A stretch of DNA of 64,000 bases from Calonectria ilicicola (lineage: Eukaryota > Ascomycota > Sordariomycetes > Hypocreales > Nectriaceae). Of this stretch, positions 38,395 to 48,957 are shown piece by piece; position 1 is the first letter of the stretch, and each line of letters starts with the position of its first letter. Both the position numbers and the translations under genes were made by a program. The DNA is taken from assembly GCA_020809705.1 (NCBI GenBank), contig CP085834.1, forward strand, positions 1,860,001-1,924,000, read 5' to 3'. The notes below the pieces were generated by a model that worked only from the letters and a program-made list of their open reading frames with translations, was not told the origin of the DNA and did no database searches.

Positions 38395-39345
38395 TTACTG
38401 TGAAGCTGATCCGATGAAAGAAATCCGAGGAAGACCAGTCCAGGTGGTAGAATCCAGCATGAGGAGAGAACCAGCTTGGTAAACAAAGTCGGTGCGAGTA
38501 CTTCCTCCCAAGCACTGGATGGCTAGGCCTTCGCGAACAGGTGAAGTGCACGTGATATAGTATTTGTTGGCGGAAATTTGGCTCAAGGGCGCTGAAGAAA
38601 CGTAGCCACTGGAGTCAGTGAAGAGGTAATAGTCGTTTATCATGAGCTTGTTTGAACCATCTTCTAGTTTCAATTGGTACGGATGGAATTGTGAAGCTGA
38701 GCTGAGTGGTGGAACCATGTACACACCAGAGGCACCAAAGCCGTAGTCGAATAGCAGGGGCAGATTGTTAAAAGTCCCCGTCTGACTGGAACTCTTCAAA
38801 TAGAACGAGGTGATTACGGGATTGGGATCAATAGTAGACGTGGCATCAACTGTACTTGTAGTTGTTTGGTCCGTGGTCGTTGGGTCTGTGGCCGATGTTA
38901 TTTCTGGAGGTGGGATGGAGGTATCTTCTGCGGTCAAAGTAGATGTTGCAAAAGTAGCTTCAAATGTACTTGAACTGGTAAGGTCCGTGGTTGGTGTTGT
39001 TTGGGGAGTAGGTGGGGCAGATGTATCTTCCGTGGTTGAGGTAGGTTCAGTGTCGGTGGCAGATGTGGTGTCGGTGGTAGATGTGGTGTCGGTGGTAGAT
39101 GTGGTGGTGTCGGTGGTAGATGTGGTGGTGTCGGCGTCAGATGCGGTGGTGTCGGTATTAGACGCTGAAATATCCGTTGAGGCGGCCGTGGTAGATGTAG
39201 CGGTCATGGACTCGATAGTAGTGCTAGAGGCGAGTTCAGACAGAGACGAAGCAGAAGATGTCCGCGGCCTGCATGTGCGAGCAAAGCTGCCTTCGAACAG
39301 ACACAACGCCACACAGAGGCTGCGGGAAAGGACTTTGGTATGCAT
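38395..39345 (-). CDS. Secreted Ser/Thr-rich mucin-like protein
   Basis: The ATG at 39345 places a signal peptide at the N-terminus (MHTKVLSRSLCVALCLFEG, then SFA before RTC); the frame is open upstream but that part would mask the signal. The protein has 316 residues. Residues about 25-190 are almost only Ser, Thr, Asp, Ala and Pro (TTSTTDTT units), expected to be heavily O-glycosylated. The last 130 residues form a compact domain with aromatic residues and paired Cys (YYITCTSPV, LAIQCLGGS). There is no GPI signal, so it should be secreted or trapped in the wall. The TTD repeats come from a DNA minisatellite. Function unknown. Confidence 0.75.
   Translation of the reverse strand: MHTKVLSRSLCVALCLFEGSFARTCRPRTSSASSLSELASSTTIESMTATSTTAASTDISASNTDTTASDADTTTSTTDTTTSTTDTTSTTDTTSATDTEPTSTTEDTSAPPTPQTTPTTDLTSSSTFEATFATSTLTAEDTSIPPPEITSATDPTTTDQTTTSTVDATSTIDPNPVITSFYLKSSSQTGTFNNLPLLFDYGFGASGVYMVPPLSSASQFHPYQLKLEDGSNKLMINDYYLFTDSSGYVSSAPLSQISANKYYITCTSPVREGLAIQCLGGSTRTDFVYQAGSLLMLDSTTWTGLPRISFIGSASQ
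39045..39165 (-). repeat. Coding minisatellite (Thr/Asp/Ser repeat)
   Basis: Imperfect units around GGTGGTGTCGGTGGTAGATG repeat about five times within the mucin-like gene. They encode TTSTTD-type units and are likely to vary in number between strains. Confidence 0.7.
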
Positions 39346-41046
39346 GATTAAGCTCCAAGTTGCTGCGGCCAAAGTTATGATTCCGGTCACCTTCAAAACC
39401 AGGAGTAGATGGGTTAGTAGAGCTTTATATCTGGACATGCCCCCTGAAAGCATCAATTTAATGGAGTCTAAACAGACTATTGAAAGCCACTGGTCACTGC
39501 CAAGTCGATAGTTGCGCTGAGATCAAAGCCACAAATTTCACTGTTGGTATGCACCTCACAGCAGCGGCATCCAAGAAGACATTTATTTCTGCTTCGCTCC
39601 TCGTACATAAATCCTTCCTCTCTTTTTTATTTTTTTTTCTTTATCTATCATTAAAATATAAACGTTCTGATTCTCGCAATAATATTCCTGCATTGATAAT
39701 CCTCAAATTTGCCAAGATCTTAGTAACGACCAATGTGGAGCTGAGGCTGATGGACGGCTCTCACGTATTTGTGGATCTTTGTCTGACTTTTCCCAACAAA
39801 TCAAGCTTGTCGACAAGCCACCAACAACCATTTTGAACAAATCAAGGCAAGGTGTAAAAACAAATTATGCGACCGAATGTTTTCTTTTCAAGTTTAAGTA
39901 TATTCTTCCTGCTATCTGCTATGACGCTTACCCGATGGTATCATTTCCTGCCGAGTGAAGCTCAATTATCTCATCGACCTCGCTCTCATACATCCACCCA
40001 ATTAATGAATAGATACTAAGTACTCATTACAAAAAAAAAAATTAAACAAACCCCTAGGCCACTAAACAAACAAAAGGCTAAAAACCTTTAGATATTGTAA
40101 GCCACACAATGGATCAGAAGACAACATCGATGGAACCTTTAAGAGACCGCATTCCTGAATGCCTTGGGGTACATGACATAGGTTTCAACGAGGCTTCCCT
40201 GGAGAATTTCAATACTTGCGTTTTCTTTTCTCTTTTACCCCCAATCCACGAAGTAAGGAGTGTAGGGTAAGACGTAAAAAAAAATGGAGCACAGCGGCCC
40301 ATACGGAAAAATACCAGGGACGAAAGTTCCAAAAAAAAACATACAACAGCGAGGATTCCCCGGTCGTCACCGACCCGAGTACTAATTCACCGCTTCTCAG
40401 CTTGACTATGGGAGAGCGGACGGGATCCCGTATTTTCTGAGAGCTATGGTCGTATGTGAAAGATGAAGGCCGTTGTTCATACTATGAGCGGATCAGGCAC
40501 CATGATCATTTCCTTTCTGTAGACTGGCTATAACTAGGCGGGGCGGGCGGGTTCTGAGCCTAATAGAGGAAGGAATTGGAGAAATAAGTCTCATATCGCC
40601 AGCAGAGATTGTCAGTAACCCGGTTACCTTGGCCGGATAAGCATTTTTGGGTGAGCATACTCATTTCTTTATGTTAGCATAAATAACTTATGCAGACTAC
40701 ATCAGCACACTGGCCCAATCAATCACGCTTGATACCCCCACTATTATCAGCCAATGAACAGTCAGTACTCTCATCCTTGTCGTAAACATTTGGACATTCA
40801 CCAATGGGAAGACAGTTTGAATCGATTGTGGGGCTGGCCATGCACCACAAAAATTTGGACCATGGCCAACCATGCCTCAGTCAGCTTGACAGCCACTGAG
40901 CGCTAATGTGAATCATGATTGGGAGTAAGATCGACAAGGGAGCCTATTTTTGCCTATTTATTCAGCTTGTCCCTTTATATTGAGACCATACGTTCTGACG
41001 TTCATACCAATTGAAAGGTTTCGATTTTCAACCCTCATCATTCGCT
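39346..41046. other. Divergent intergenic region
   Basis: About 1.7 kb between the mucin-like gene and the Clr5-ankyrin gene, with AT-rich stretches near 39620-39660 and an A-run at 40030-40040. No gene supported. Confidence 0.4.
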
Positions 41047-44000
41047 ATGCCTCCCCGTCACGCCTTGGAAAACTTATCGGAATGGACCAAGTTCAAGGAC
41101 ACCATCCACAGCTTATATATCACACGAAATCTCCCTTTAGATGGTGTCGATGGTGTCATCGAATTGATGAAAACTAGCCATGGATTCCATAAATCGTAAG
41201 TGTTTATTAACGAGATTATGGTTTTGCGATGCTGACTGGCAAAGTAAATCCCAATATGTGTCGCAGCTGCGCAATTGGGGCATGGGAAAATATTCCAAAG
41301 CCACAGATCCTAATGATTGGAAAGTCGCTGGCTATAAGGTTTCCAAAGCCAAAAAGCGCGGAAAAGACGTTCAGTTATATCGTCAAGGTAAGTTGGTGAG
41401 CGGAAAGGTTCTACGGACACGAGGTTATATTACCAGCTTCGAGCAGAAGAAATTTGAAGGTAAAGCATCCTCATTACTGGATTATATCAATATCGATCAT
41501 CTAATCACCATCTAAGCTGCGTCTCCCAAAACACCGCCTGAGTTCGCCTTTTCAATCCAATCGCCCCCCCCAACCATAAGCCTAGATCTTCCCTTTACCA
41601 CTTTCACAAACACAATCCACAACTTGACAGGTTTTGGTAAGCTCAAGTTCGCATTTCTCAAGAACGATTATAATTCTTACATATGGTTTCAGCCCCATTA
41701 ATTAATCTCGTTGGTCTTGGTAATACTGTGGCACGACTGTACACGTCTGTGCCATTCCGAAAAACGTGGTCCTCTATGATGGTGTACCTTCCGCAATCTT
41801 CAAATTGGTGCTCACAAGCTAAAATTGAAGAAATGATCCAACAAAACGGTATCAAGGCCTTGGTAAAAATCGTTGCCTATGGCCTTTCCAACAACCATTT
41901 GACAGATCTTGGCCCTGAGGGAGGTGAAGCGCTTTTGAGTGTACTGAAAGCTTTGGATTTGCTGCGCTTGATATCTTCTCCCCCTGTCTCGAGAGAAGCG
42001 ACTGCTAAAGCTTTGCTCGAAAGTATTTTCACGCTTGCAGTTGAAGGAGGGGATTTGGACACCGTTACTTATATGCTTGAGAATGGGATAAATCCAAACG
42101 GACGCCAATGTCACCGGATGATACGAAACACCAAATACTACCTCACACCTCTTCAATATGCCCTCTTGAAGGGAGATCTCGAAATATCTAGGGTACTTGT
42201 TACTCACAAGGCCAAAATTGATGACCCTGGAAACGGATGGAAAAGCAGTGCAATTTCGCTTGCTCTCATCGGTTTTGACGAAAGGTTGGAATCACGCATC
42301 ATGGTTGAAGATGATGAAGACGAGGACTCCTCTGAGATGGAGAAAACTATCAGTAATATCACAGATTTTGTGAAGTTTCTTCTATCTCATGGAGCAATTG
42401 TCAGCGACCGAGACCTTTTGATTGATAAGCCGGAATTATTTGATCGCTCAATATCGGCTAGTGCCCTTCCGGAATGGGGATATGAATGGCAGACACCACT
42501 CACAATAGCTTCAAGATATCAACTCATGGAGCTAGTCGATATTATATTGGGTGGTGGGCCATGTTCTAGTACTCCATCAATAATGGACATTACCACAGCA
42601 CTCCAAGCATCGTTACATACCTACGCGAACTGGTACCAGAGGAGGTGTCGAGGGGCTGATGCCGGAATAGAGCCACAATTTCCACTGCAAATGATTTGCT
42701 ACCTTCTTGAGGCTGGAGCAGATGGTAATTGCTTTGGTTTTGACCGTCATTTTGGCCATAAACAAGGTTTTGACCGTCATTTTCCCCATAAACGTGGTTC
42801 TGGCTGGTTGAAACTTCTCGGATATTCAAGTGTGCCATGCTTGGAAACAATCGAGACATTGATCTCCCATGGAGTAAAGCCCGACATTTCCGACCTAGAA
42901 CACTTTCTTAGCACGGGGAAATTTGAGCTATGTCCACGAGTATTTGCAGCTGGTATCCATGATTTTGTGAAACAAACTACCTGGATTTCGCTTTTGCAGG
43001 CTCTTTTCCCAACAGGAGCACATTCGCTCTGCCAGAGTCTAGATGAGATGAAAGATTTGAATTTGCAATCACGAATTGTGCGGCAAATATCCGATTATTT
43101 TAAACCAAATACATTGAGAGAGTTTGTACTATCTTGCAACTGTGCAGCTCAATTGCTTTGGCAATTTAAATACGATTGGAGGCACATATTAGTTATCAGC
43201 ACCCTTACACCCAACATGTTGCGAAATATATGCGGCCATAACATTGGAAAAGTGATACAAAAAATGGCTGAAGGCACGGTGGGGTTGATTCATTTGGCTA
43301 TTACTCGCAAAAATCAACCATTGGCAAAATTTCTTATCGAAGCGGGTCTCGAGGTCGACGACGTGGTTGAACATGATCATGTGCCTGACACGGCGCTTTG
43401 TGCCGCCATCAGACAAGGTGACAAACTCTTGGTCGATCACCTAGTCAAGAGAGGCGCTCGATTCAACGTTAATGCCGGATGGTGTGGGTGTGGTCATGCA
43501 CGCTACGTCAGCGCTACGGTGGCTGCTTCCGAGTGTAATGACATGCATCTACTCCGATTTCTCGTTGAAATGGGCGCCGATATTAACGTTTATGGAGTAT
43601 CGCGTACACAGAACTCTATAATACTTTTGCCATCACTTCGTTGTGGAATTATATGTCAATGTTGCTGTATTACTCCATTGGCAGCCTGCATTGCCATAGG
43701 AAATACCTCACTTCGCTTTTTAGAGCTCTTGGGGCTAGGAGCACATCTGGATCCGCTTGATAAAGTTGAAGGATATAAATACCACATGTCGCCGCTCACA
43801 GCATTATTTCTTTCCCCTCAACTTCCCAGCACGGAGGCTCTGGTTGTTGAGACACGAGCTATACTTGCTGCCGGGGGCAGTCCCTTTGACTCTATAGCAT
43901 TGGGAGCTGCACATTTCGCTTCTCCATCAGCCCACGGACCACTCAGAGTTCTTTTGGAAAGTATCATATTTCAATCGAAGCCATGGGCTGGACCTAGTAT

Positions 44001-45774
44001 TGTCGGAACAATTGCTCTGATAAAAGCTATTCAACTTATGGATTTTGATCTTGTGAAGGCTATCATTGATAAGGGAATTTCATTTCTTGAAACAGGTATT
44101 CATTATATTTACCCTTCCCCCTTATACGCGGTTTTGTCTCGCACCCACATGTTTGCCGAAAATGAGAGCCTCGAGCAAAGACACAAAATCTTGCTGTTGC
44201 TATTGGCGGCAGGTTATGATCCACGTGGTTCAGACTCAATACGAGGTTGGGAAGGCGAAAAAGTGTCGTTACTCCACACGGCAGCCCGACTGGGAAATGA
44301 GAGCATTGTCAGGATTCTACTTGATCATGGCGTTAGACTGTCAGAAACAGAATACCTTGATTTTGGTTGCCTGTTCTTTGCAGATGAGATTTGGGTGAAT
44401 ATGTATGGGCAGGTGCTTGACTGTCCCTATACATCGCTCGTATCTTTTGACATCAAAATGACTCTTCTTGAATATGGAGTGGCCCCACTTAATACTAAAA
44501 GATTAGTCAATCTTGGCTGCGAGATTCATGGTTCATTCAGATCTGCAGTCACTGAAGATACCTTGCAGCACGCTGCGCTGCTGGGATTTTATGATCTTGC
44601 CGAGCATCTGATTTTGCAAGGTGCCAACGTCAACACAGCCGGCCACGTTGAGGGTGGCGCAACAGCGCTTCAGTTTGCCATCACCGCAAAACATACTAAT
44701 GTCATAAGGCTGCTTCTAGACAATGGCGCTGATCCAAATGCATCTTCCTCTTTTTATGACCACGCCACCTGCCTACAGTTTGTTGCTTCAATTGGAGACC
44801 TAGAGATGGCGAGGCTATTGGTTCGATACGGCGCAGATGTCAATGTTAAGCCTAATGCCTTTGGCCTTTCGAATACCACTGTACTTCGACACGCAGTAAA
44901 TAAAAGGTCATTTGATATGGTGAAGCTTTTTATCAGATGCAATGCAAATATCAATGCTTCCTACACTCATAGCATGAAGGGCGCTACGGCGCTTCAACAT
45001 GCGATTAGCAAGCGAGATCCAATGATTGTCGAACTTTTGATCAATAATGGCGCCAATGTTAATATTCATTGCTATGATGATACTGATAACGCCCTGACGT
45101 TGCTTCAATTGGCTGTGAAAAAAGAATGCTTTGACACTGTCAGGCTCCTTGTCGAGCACGGTGCAGATCCCAACGCAACTGTCCATCCCGAAAATTGGAC
45201 CGCACTAGAGTTTGCAATTGACGGCGCGAATACTCGAATAACGGAGTATCTTCTCGCAAAGGGCGCTAAATTTTCATTCCCTTCAACTTTGTTGACTTCA
45301 CAGCTGTTTACTTCAATTGGAGATTTAAGCGAAGTAAAAAGGCTTGTCAGGAGCGGTGCAGATGTTGATGGAGTCTCCGAACTCGGCATAACTGTTCTTC
45401 AGCTTGCTGTTATGGGTGGATATATCGATGTGGTCAAGTTCCTGGTTGAACACAACGCAAATATTAATGCTCCACCCGATGGGATTGAAGGTGGAACAGC
45501 TTTGCAAATCGCCGCAGAGAGAGGATTCTGTGCCATCGCAGAGTATTTAATACGAAAGGGAGCCTGTCTGAATCCAACTGCAAGGATGGAATTTGAAATC
45601 AGCTCCCTTCAGTCTGCAGCAGAGAATGGCAGGCTGGACATGGTGCAACTTCTGCTCCTCAATGGTGCTGGTCAGGGAGAAGAGGGCGAAAAGAGTGTAA
45701 AGGCTGCACTCGAGGCGTCAATGATAAAGGGTCATTTTGCAATTCATGATTTGATCAAAGAATATTTCGATTAA
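41047..45774 (+). CDS. Clr5 domain-ankyrin repeat protein
   Basis: Four exons: 41047-41195, 41245-41459, 41517-41636, 41693-45774; all phases agree, 1521 residues. The 1363-codon ankyrin frame seems to have its own ATG, but that ATG (41683) falls inside the last intron (41637-41692), and the splice puts it in frame with an N-terminal Clr5 domain. Clr5 landmarks: WTKFKDTIHSLYITRNLPLDG, then SKSQYVSQLRNWGMGK. A Pro-rich linker (SPKTPPEFAFSIQSPPP) follows, then an N-terminal helical region and at least a dozen ankyrin repeats towards the C-terminus (TALQFAITAKHTNVIRLLLD, GADPNA, TALQHAISKRD). Clr5-ankyrin proteins are an expanded, mostly uncharacterised family of Sordariomycetes; Clr5 is a short helical domain named after a fission-yeast silencing factor. 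A 10-residue tandem duplication sits at 42736-42795. Confidence 0.92.
42736..42795 (+). repeat. In-frame 30-bp tandem duplication
   Basis: Two adjacent 30-bp units differing at a few bases encode GFDRHFGHKQ and GFDRHFPHKR between ankyrin-like segments. This is recent slippage or a small charged insertion loop. Confidence 0.85.
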
Positions 45775-46888
45775 GCGACTTAGTAAGGAAGAAGCACGAC
45801 CCGGCAGAGGCCGAGCAAGTACTAATCAGTAGAGCTGGTGTGTCGTCTCATCGGCAGGGCCTAGTGGACAGATCCATCAAAGCGAAGGAAAAGATGACTT
45901 GGAAGATTCTGTTGTGGCACATACTTGTGGAAACACGGCAGGTACAACATCAACCAGAAATACTGGGGTGGGGACGCCTTGGAAAGATAAGATGTCCAAT
46001 GTATACTTCAAAATGGTCTTGAAGCTCGAATGGCGAAAACAGGCTTGAGTCAGAAATATACAACGTACTTAAAGTTGCGAAGTTGAGACAGTGATGAACA
46101 GAAATCGAAATATTCCATTCGACGTGTTCCGAACTTCTTCATGCAATACTGTTCAGCGATTGCAACTCGTGTTACGTATGCACCAGGCTCGCCTCGGAAT
46201 CGCATCGTAGAGCTAGCTACCCTGCGGAATAGCACAGGACAAGTATAAAATAAATAAGGGCAGTTTTTATTGTTTTCATCTGGAATTATCCAGGTAATTC
46301 ATCTTCTTGAATCTATTTTTGATTTAGCTGTCCTTGATAACATTGTTCTTTTTTCCTTCCCATCTGATGGGGCGCAAGTCGCGTCATGCACTAGAAAGAG
46401 TCTGGATCTGGGTTCACGCATCTGAACTTTTGAACAGGAGCAAGGGAGCGAGGTTGAGCAAAGAGTAAACCTGGCTGATGGGTCGAGGCTTGGGCTTGCA
46501 ACAAAAAATCACTCAATGTAGGCCAGGGAGACTGCTACAGAAAAGGGCTGCCGGACAGTCATTCTCGGAAAAGGGGGTTTGCCCATCTTAGGGCTCAGTC
46601 TAACACTGAACGGTACTAGAGTATTCTCCAGCAGTTATTTTCATAATACAAAATTGGAGGACGTTGTGATGGCGAATAAGCTTGCAATGACCGTGATTTA
46701 TCACATGGTTATTGAGCCATCTTTATTTTCAAATACTGAAACGATTGACAGATAGCGATAATCAACATGAGTGAAAGCAGTCCCTTCGATCATCTTCGCA
46801 AATATCAACACACAAGCGCAAATATTAGAAAAAAACCCTCCTCCAATCCTTCATCTCCAAAAAGTGCGAGAGCACCAGATCAACTTGC
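45775..46888. other. Convergent intergenic region
   Basis: About 1.1 kb between two gene ends. The plus-strand frame 46767-47228 overlaps the real minus-strand gene and is its shadow. Nothing else seen. Confidence 0.4.
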
Positions 46889-47467
46889 TCACACCTTGTG
46901 CGAAGATACACCAACACCAGTCTCTGAGCTCCCGGACACAGATTGGATGGTGATCCTCGAATCGCTGTGTAAAATGATCTTCATAACGCGGTCGGCGTCC
47001 TCTTCCCTGAGAATATGTTGCTTGAAGCCAGATGTAGTCTCAGAGTTGAACAGCGCATCAGTTGTGGTTTTTGCGATAGCAGCAGCAGCGGCGGCGGCGG
47101 CTACAGCTCCAGCGCCAGTCGGGCTGGTGAGAGCGGCGGCAATGGCACCAGCGGCTCCAGCAATGGCTGTCGGGGAAACCTTGTCCAGAAAATCGAACAG
47201 TCCACGGAAGTTTTGGGGGTCAGAATAGTAGAGCGTCTTCATGTCTGCGCTATACCACGTAATGACCCACCAGTCCTTCCCGGTGGTCCAGAAGCCGGTG
47301 TTGTATTCAACCTCCAACTCTTCACTGCCATGATGGTCGTCAGGGATAATACCCCAGACTTGGCGGTTCTTGTAATTGTCGCTGTACTTGTGCAACAAAC
47401 TCACGGCAGCGATAGGCTTGCCGGTCTCGTTCTTGACCAAAACGCGAGCGGTTTGTCTGGTGCTCAT
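46889..47467 (-). CDS. PUD1/2-like protein (up-regulated in daf-2 domain)
   Basis: Single exon from the ATG at 47467, giving 192 residues; the frame is open for 28 more codons upstream but that part looks like leader sequence. The first 100 residues match the beta-sandwich domain named after nematode PUD proteins: VLVKNETGKPIAAVSLLHKY, then VEYNTGFWTTGKDWWVITWY and DPQNFRGLFDFLD. An Ala/Gly-rich hydrophobic stretch of about 35 residues follows (AIAGAAGAIAAALTSPTG onward), then the conserved ALFNSETTSGFKQHILREED and a short Ser-rich tail. Function in fungi is unknown. The hydrophobic segment could insert into membranes, which is inference. No signal peptide. Confidence 0.85.
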   Translation of the reverse strand: MSTRQTARVLVKNETGKPIAAVSLLHKYSDNYKNRQVWGIIPDDHHGSEELEVEYNTGFWTTGKDWWVITWYSADMKTLYYSDPQNFRGLFDFLDKVSPTAIAGAAGAIAAALTSPTGAGAVAAAAAAAAIAKTTTDALFNSETTSGFKQHILREEDADRVMKIILHSDSRITIQSVSGSSETGVGVSSHKV

Positions 47468-48957
47468 GGTGTGAAAAGGTGTGGATCTCTGGTAATATGG
47501 TTGAGTCGGCAAAGGTGTGATATTGGAACTTGTTAAGAGATATACCTGCAAAACAAGACTAGGAATGTTGATGTTGTAATGGTATTGTGTGTGTTCTTAG
47601 CAGATAGAAGCTGTGTCTGTGATGATTGTTGATCTGTCGCTCCTTCCCTCCTTTATATACTATAGAAGGGGTAGAATGCGTCGTACTCTGTTAGCTCTAA
47701 ATAGTGATGGAAGCTATTTCCGATTGTCTATTCGAATGCTGAGGCATCGTCGATGTCCGCTGTGGCGCACTAAGTTGTGACAACTTGCTGCCGTACAATG
47801 TCACACGGGCTTGCCTATGGCTGAATGATGCAGCATTCAGCCAGCCGTGCCCGTGGTATCCATAATCGTATATCCTTGAAAGGCAGTCAGGCTGTGCATG
47901 TGCTGGCGGATTTACCTGGATTAGGAAAACGAAGCCGAGTTATGGCTGGCTGAATACGTGTATTTGCCTCAATATTGGTCACACTATTCATTGAATCCTC
48001 CACTATTTTGTGACGAGATTGAAGTGGCTGGCGGAACGTGCTTGTTTGGGATGACACACAAAATCCTGTTAAGCTGATGATGGCGCACCACGTCTAACTA
48101 TGCTTAATGAGAAGTGTGTTGAAGCGGGGCATCGTATTTTGGTCACGAACCACGAAGATGTGATGTCACGGGGATAGCGTGAAACTGACTGGGCTTAGAA
48201 CGAGTGGCTTTGGTATGAACTATCTGGAACTATTGGAATTAGTGCGGCTAGCGATGAGTGATGCCCGTTTCTATCACCATCCAATGAGCTTTGTCCTTCT
48301 AGCCGTGGCGGCGTCCCTCTAATTTAGTGGGTCATCGTTCAGCTATTATACAAAAGCCCTTATCCGTACAAATAGAGATGATGGGGAACCGGTGACTTGC
48401 TAGCGCTGATTAGTCCTAGATTTGCCAAGAGAATTATTTGGCTAGCCGCCGATGGCTTGCTAGCAATACATTCGCCTACTGGAGGAGGTACGGCCAACCC
48501 GGGATGTCCAAGGTGGCGCATTGAGACAGTGGCTGGGAGCCGAACCCTTTAGGCGAACCGCCAACGTCCAAGTAATACCCATCCGGAAGATCAAAGCCTA
48601 CTCAAAGGCACTTCTTAATACAAACTTGTGTTTTCGCCCTTTCATGCGTAGGTAAACACCGCCAAATCACTTGCTACTCTTAATGAAATATTGAAATCTG
48701 CAGTTTATAAGTGTGATGTCTCTCTTATGTTTGAAACTGAGTAAAATTCACAGCTACGTCTAATTCTTAGTGAGAGTTATGAGTGTAAGAGTTTGTGTTA
48801 GTGACTGTGGTTGGATTTATTAGATTCAATAAAAAACAAGATTATCATTAATAACAAATTTATGTAACTTTCATCAAATTTATCTTCTTAACTCTCCCCA
48901 AGCCATAGATACGACAGCTAACACTCCTAATCCAAATACAATCATTCCGTGCGAGCA
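47468..48957. other. Intergenic region
   Basis: About 1.5 kb holding the promoter of the PUD-like gene and the 3' flank of the kinase-chitin-synthase-like gene. No supported coding region. Confidence 0.4.

Noticed and set aside
38810..39511. Plus-strand frame of 233 codons rich in Val and Asp
   Set aside because: Antisense of the Ser/Thr-rich repeats; the minus strand has a signal peptide and normal composition for mucins.
41683..41692. ATG at 41683 as start of the ankyrin protein
   Set aside because: It sits in the acceptor end of an intron; the Clr5 exons upstream join in frame.
46767..47536. Plus-strand frames rich in Ala, Gly and Ser
   Set aside because: Antisense of the PUD-like gene's Ala-rich stretch.
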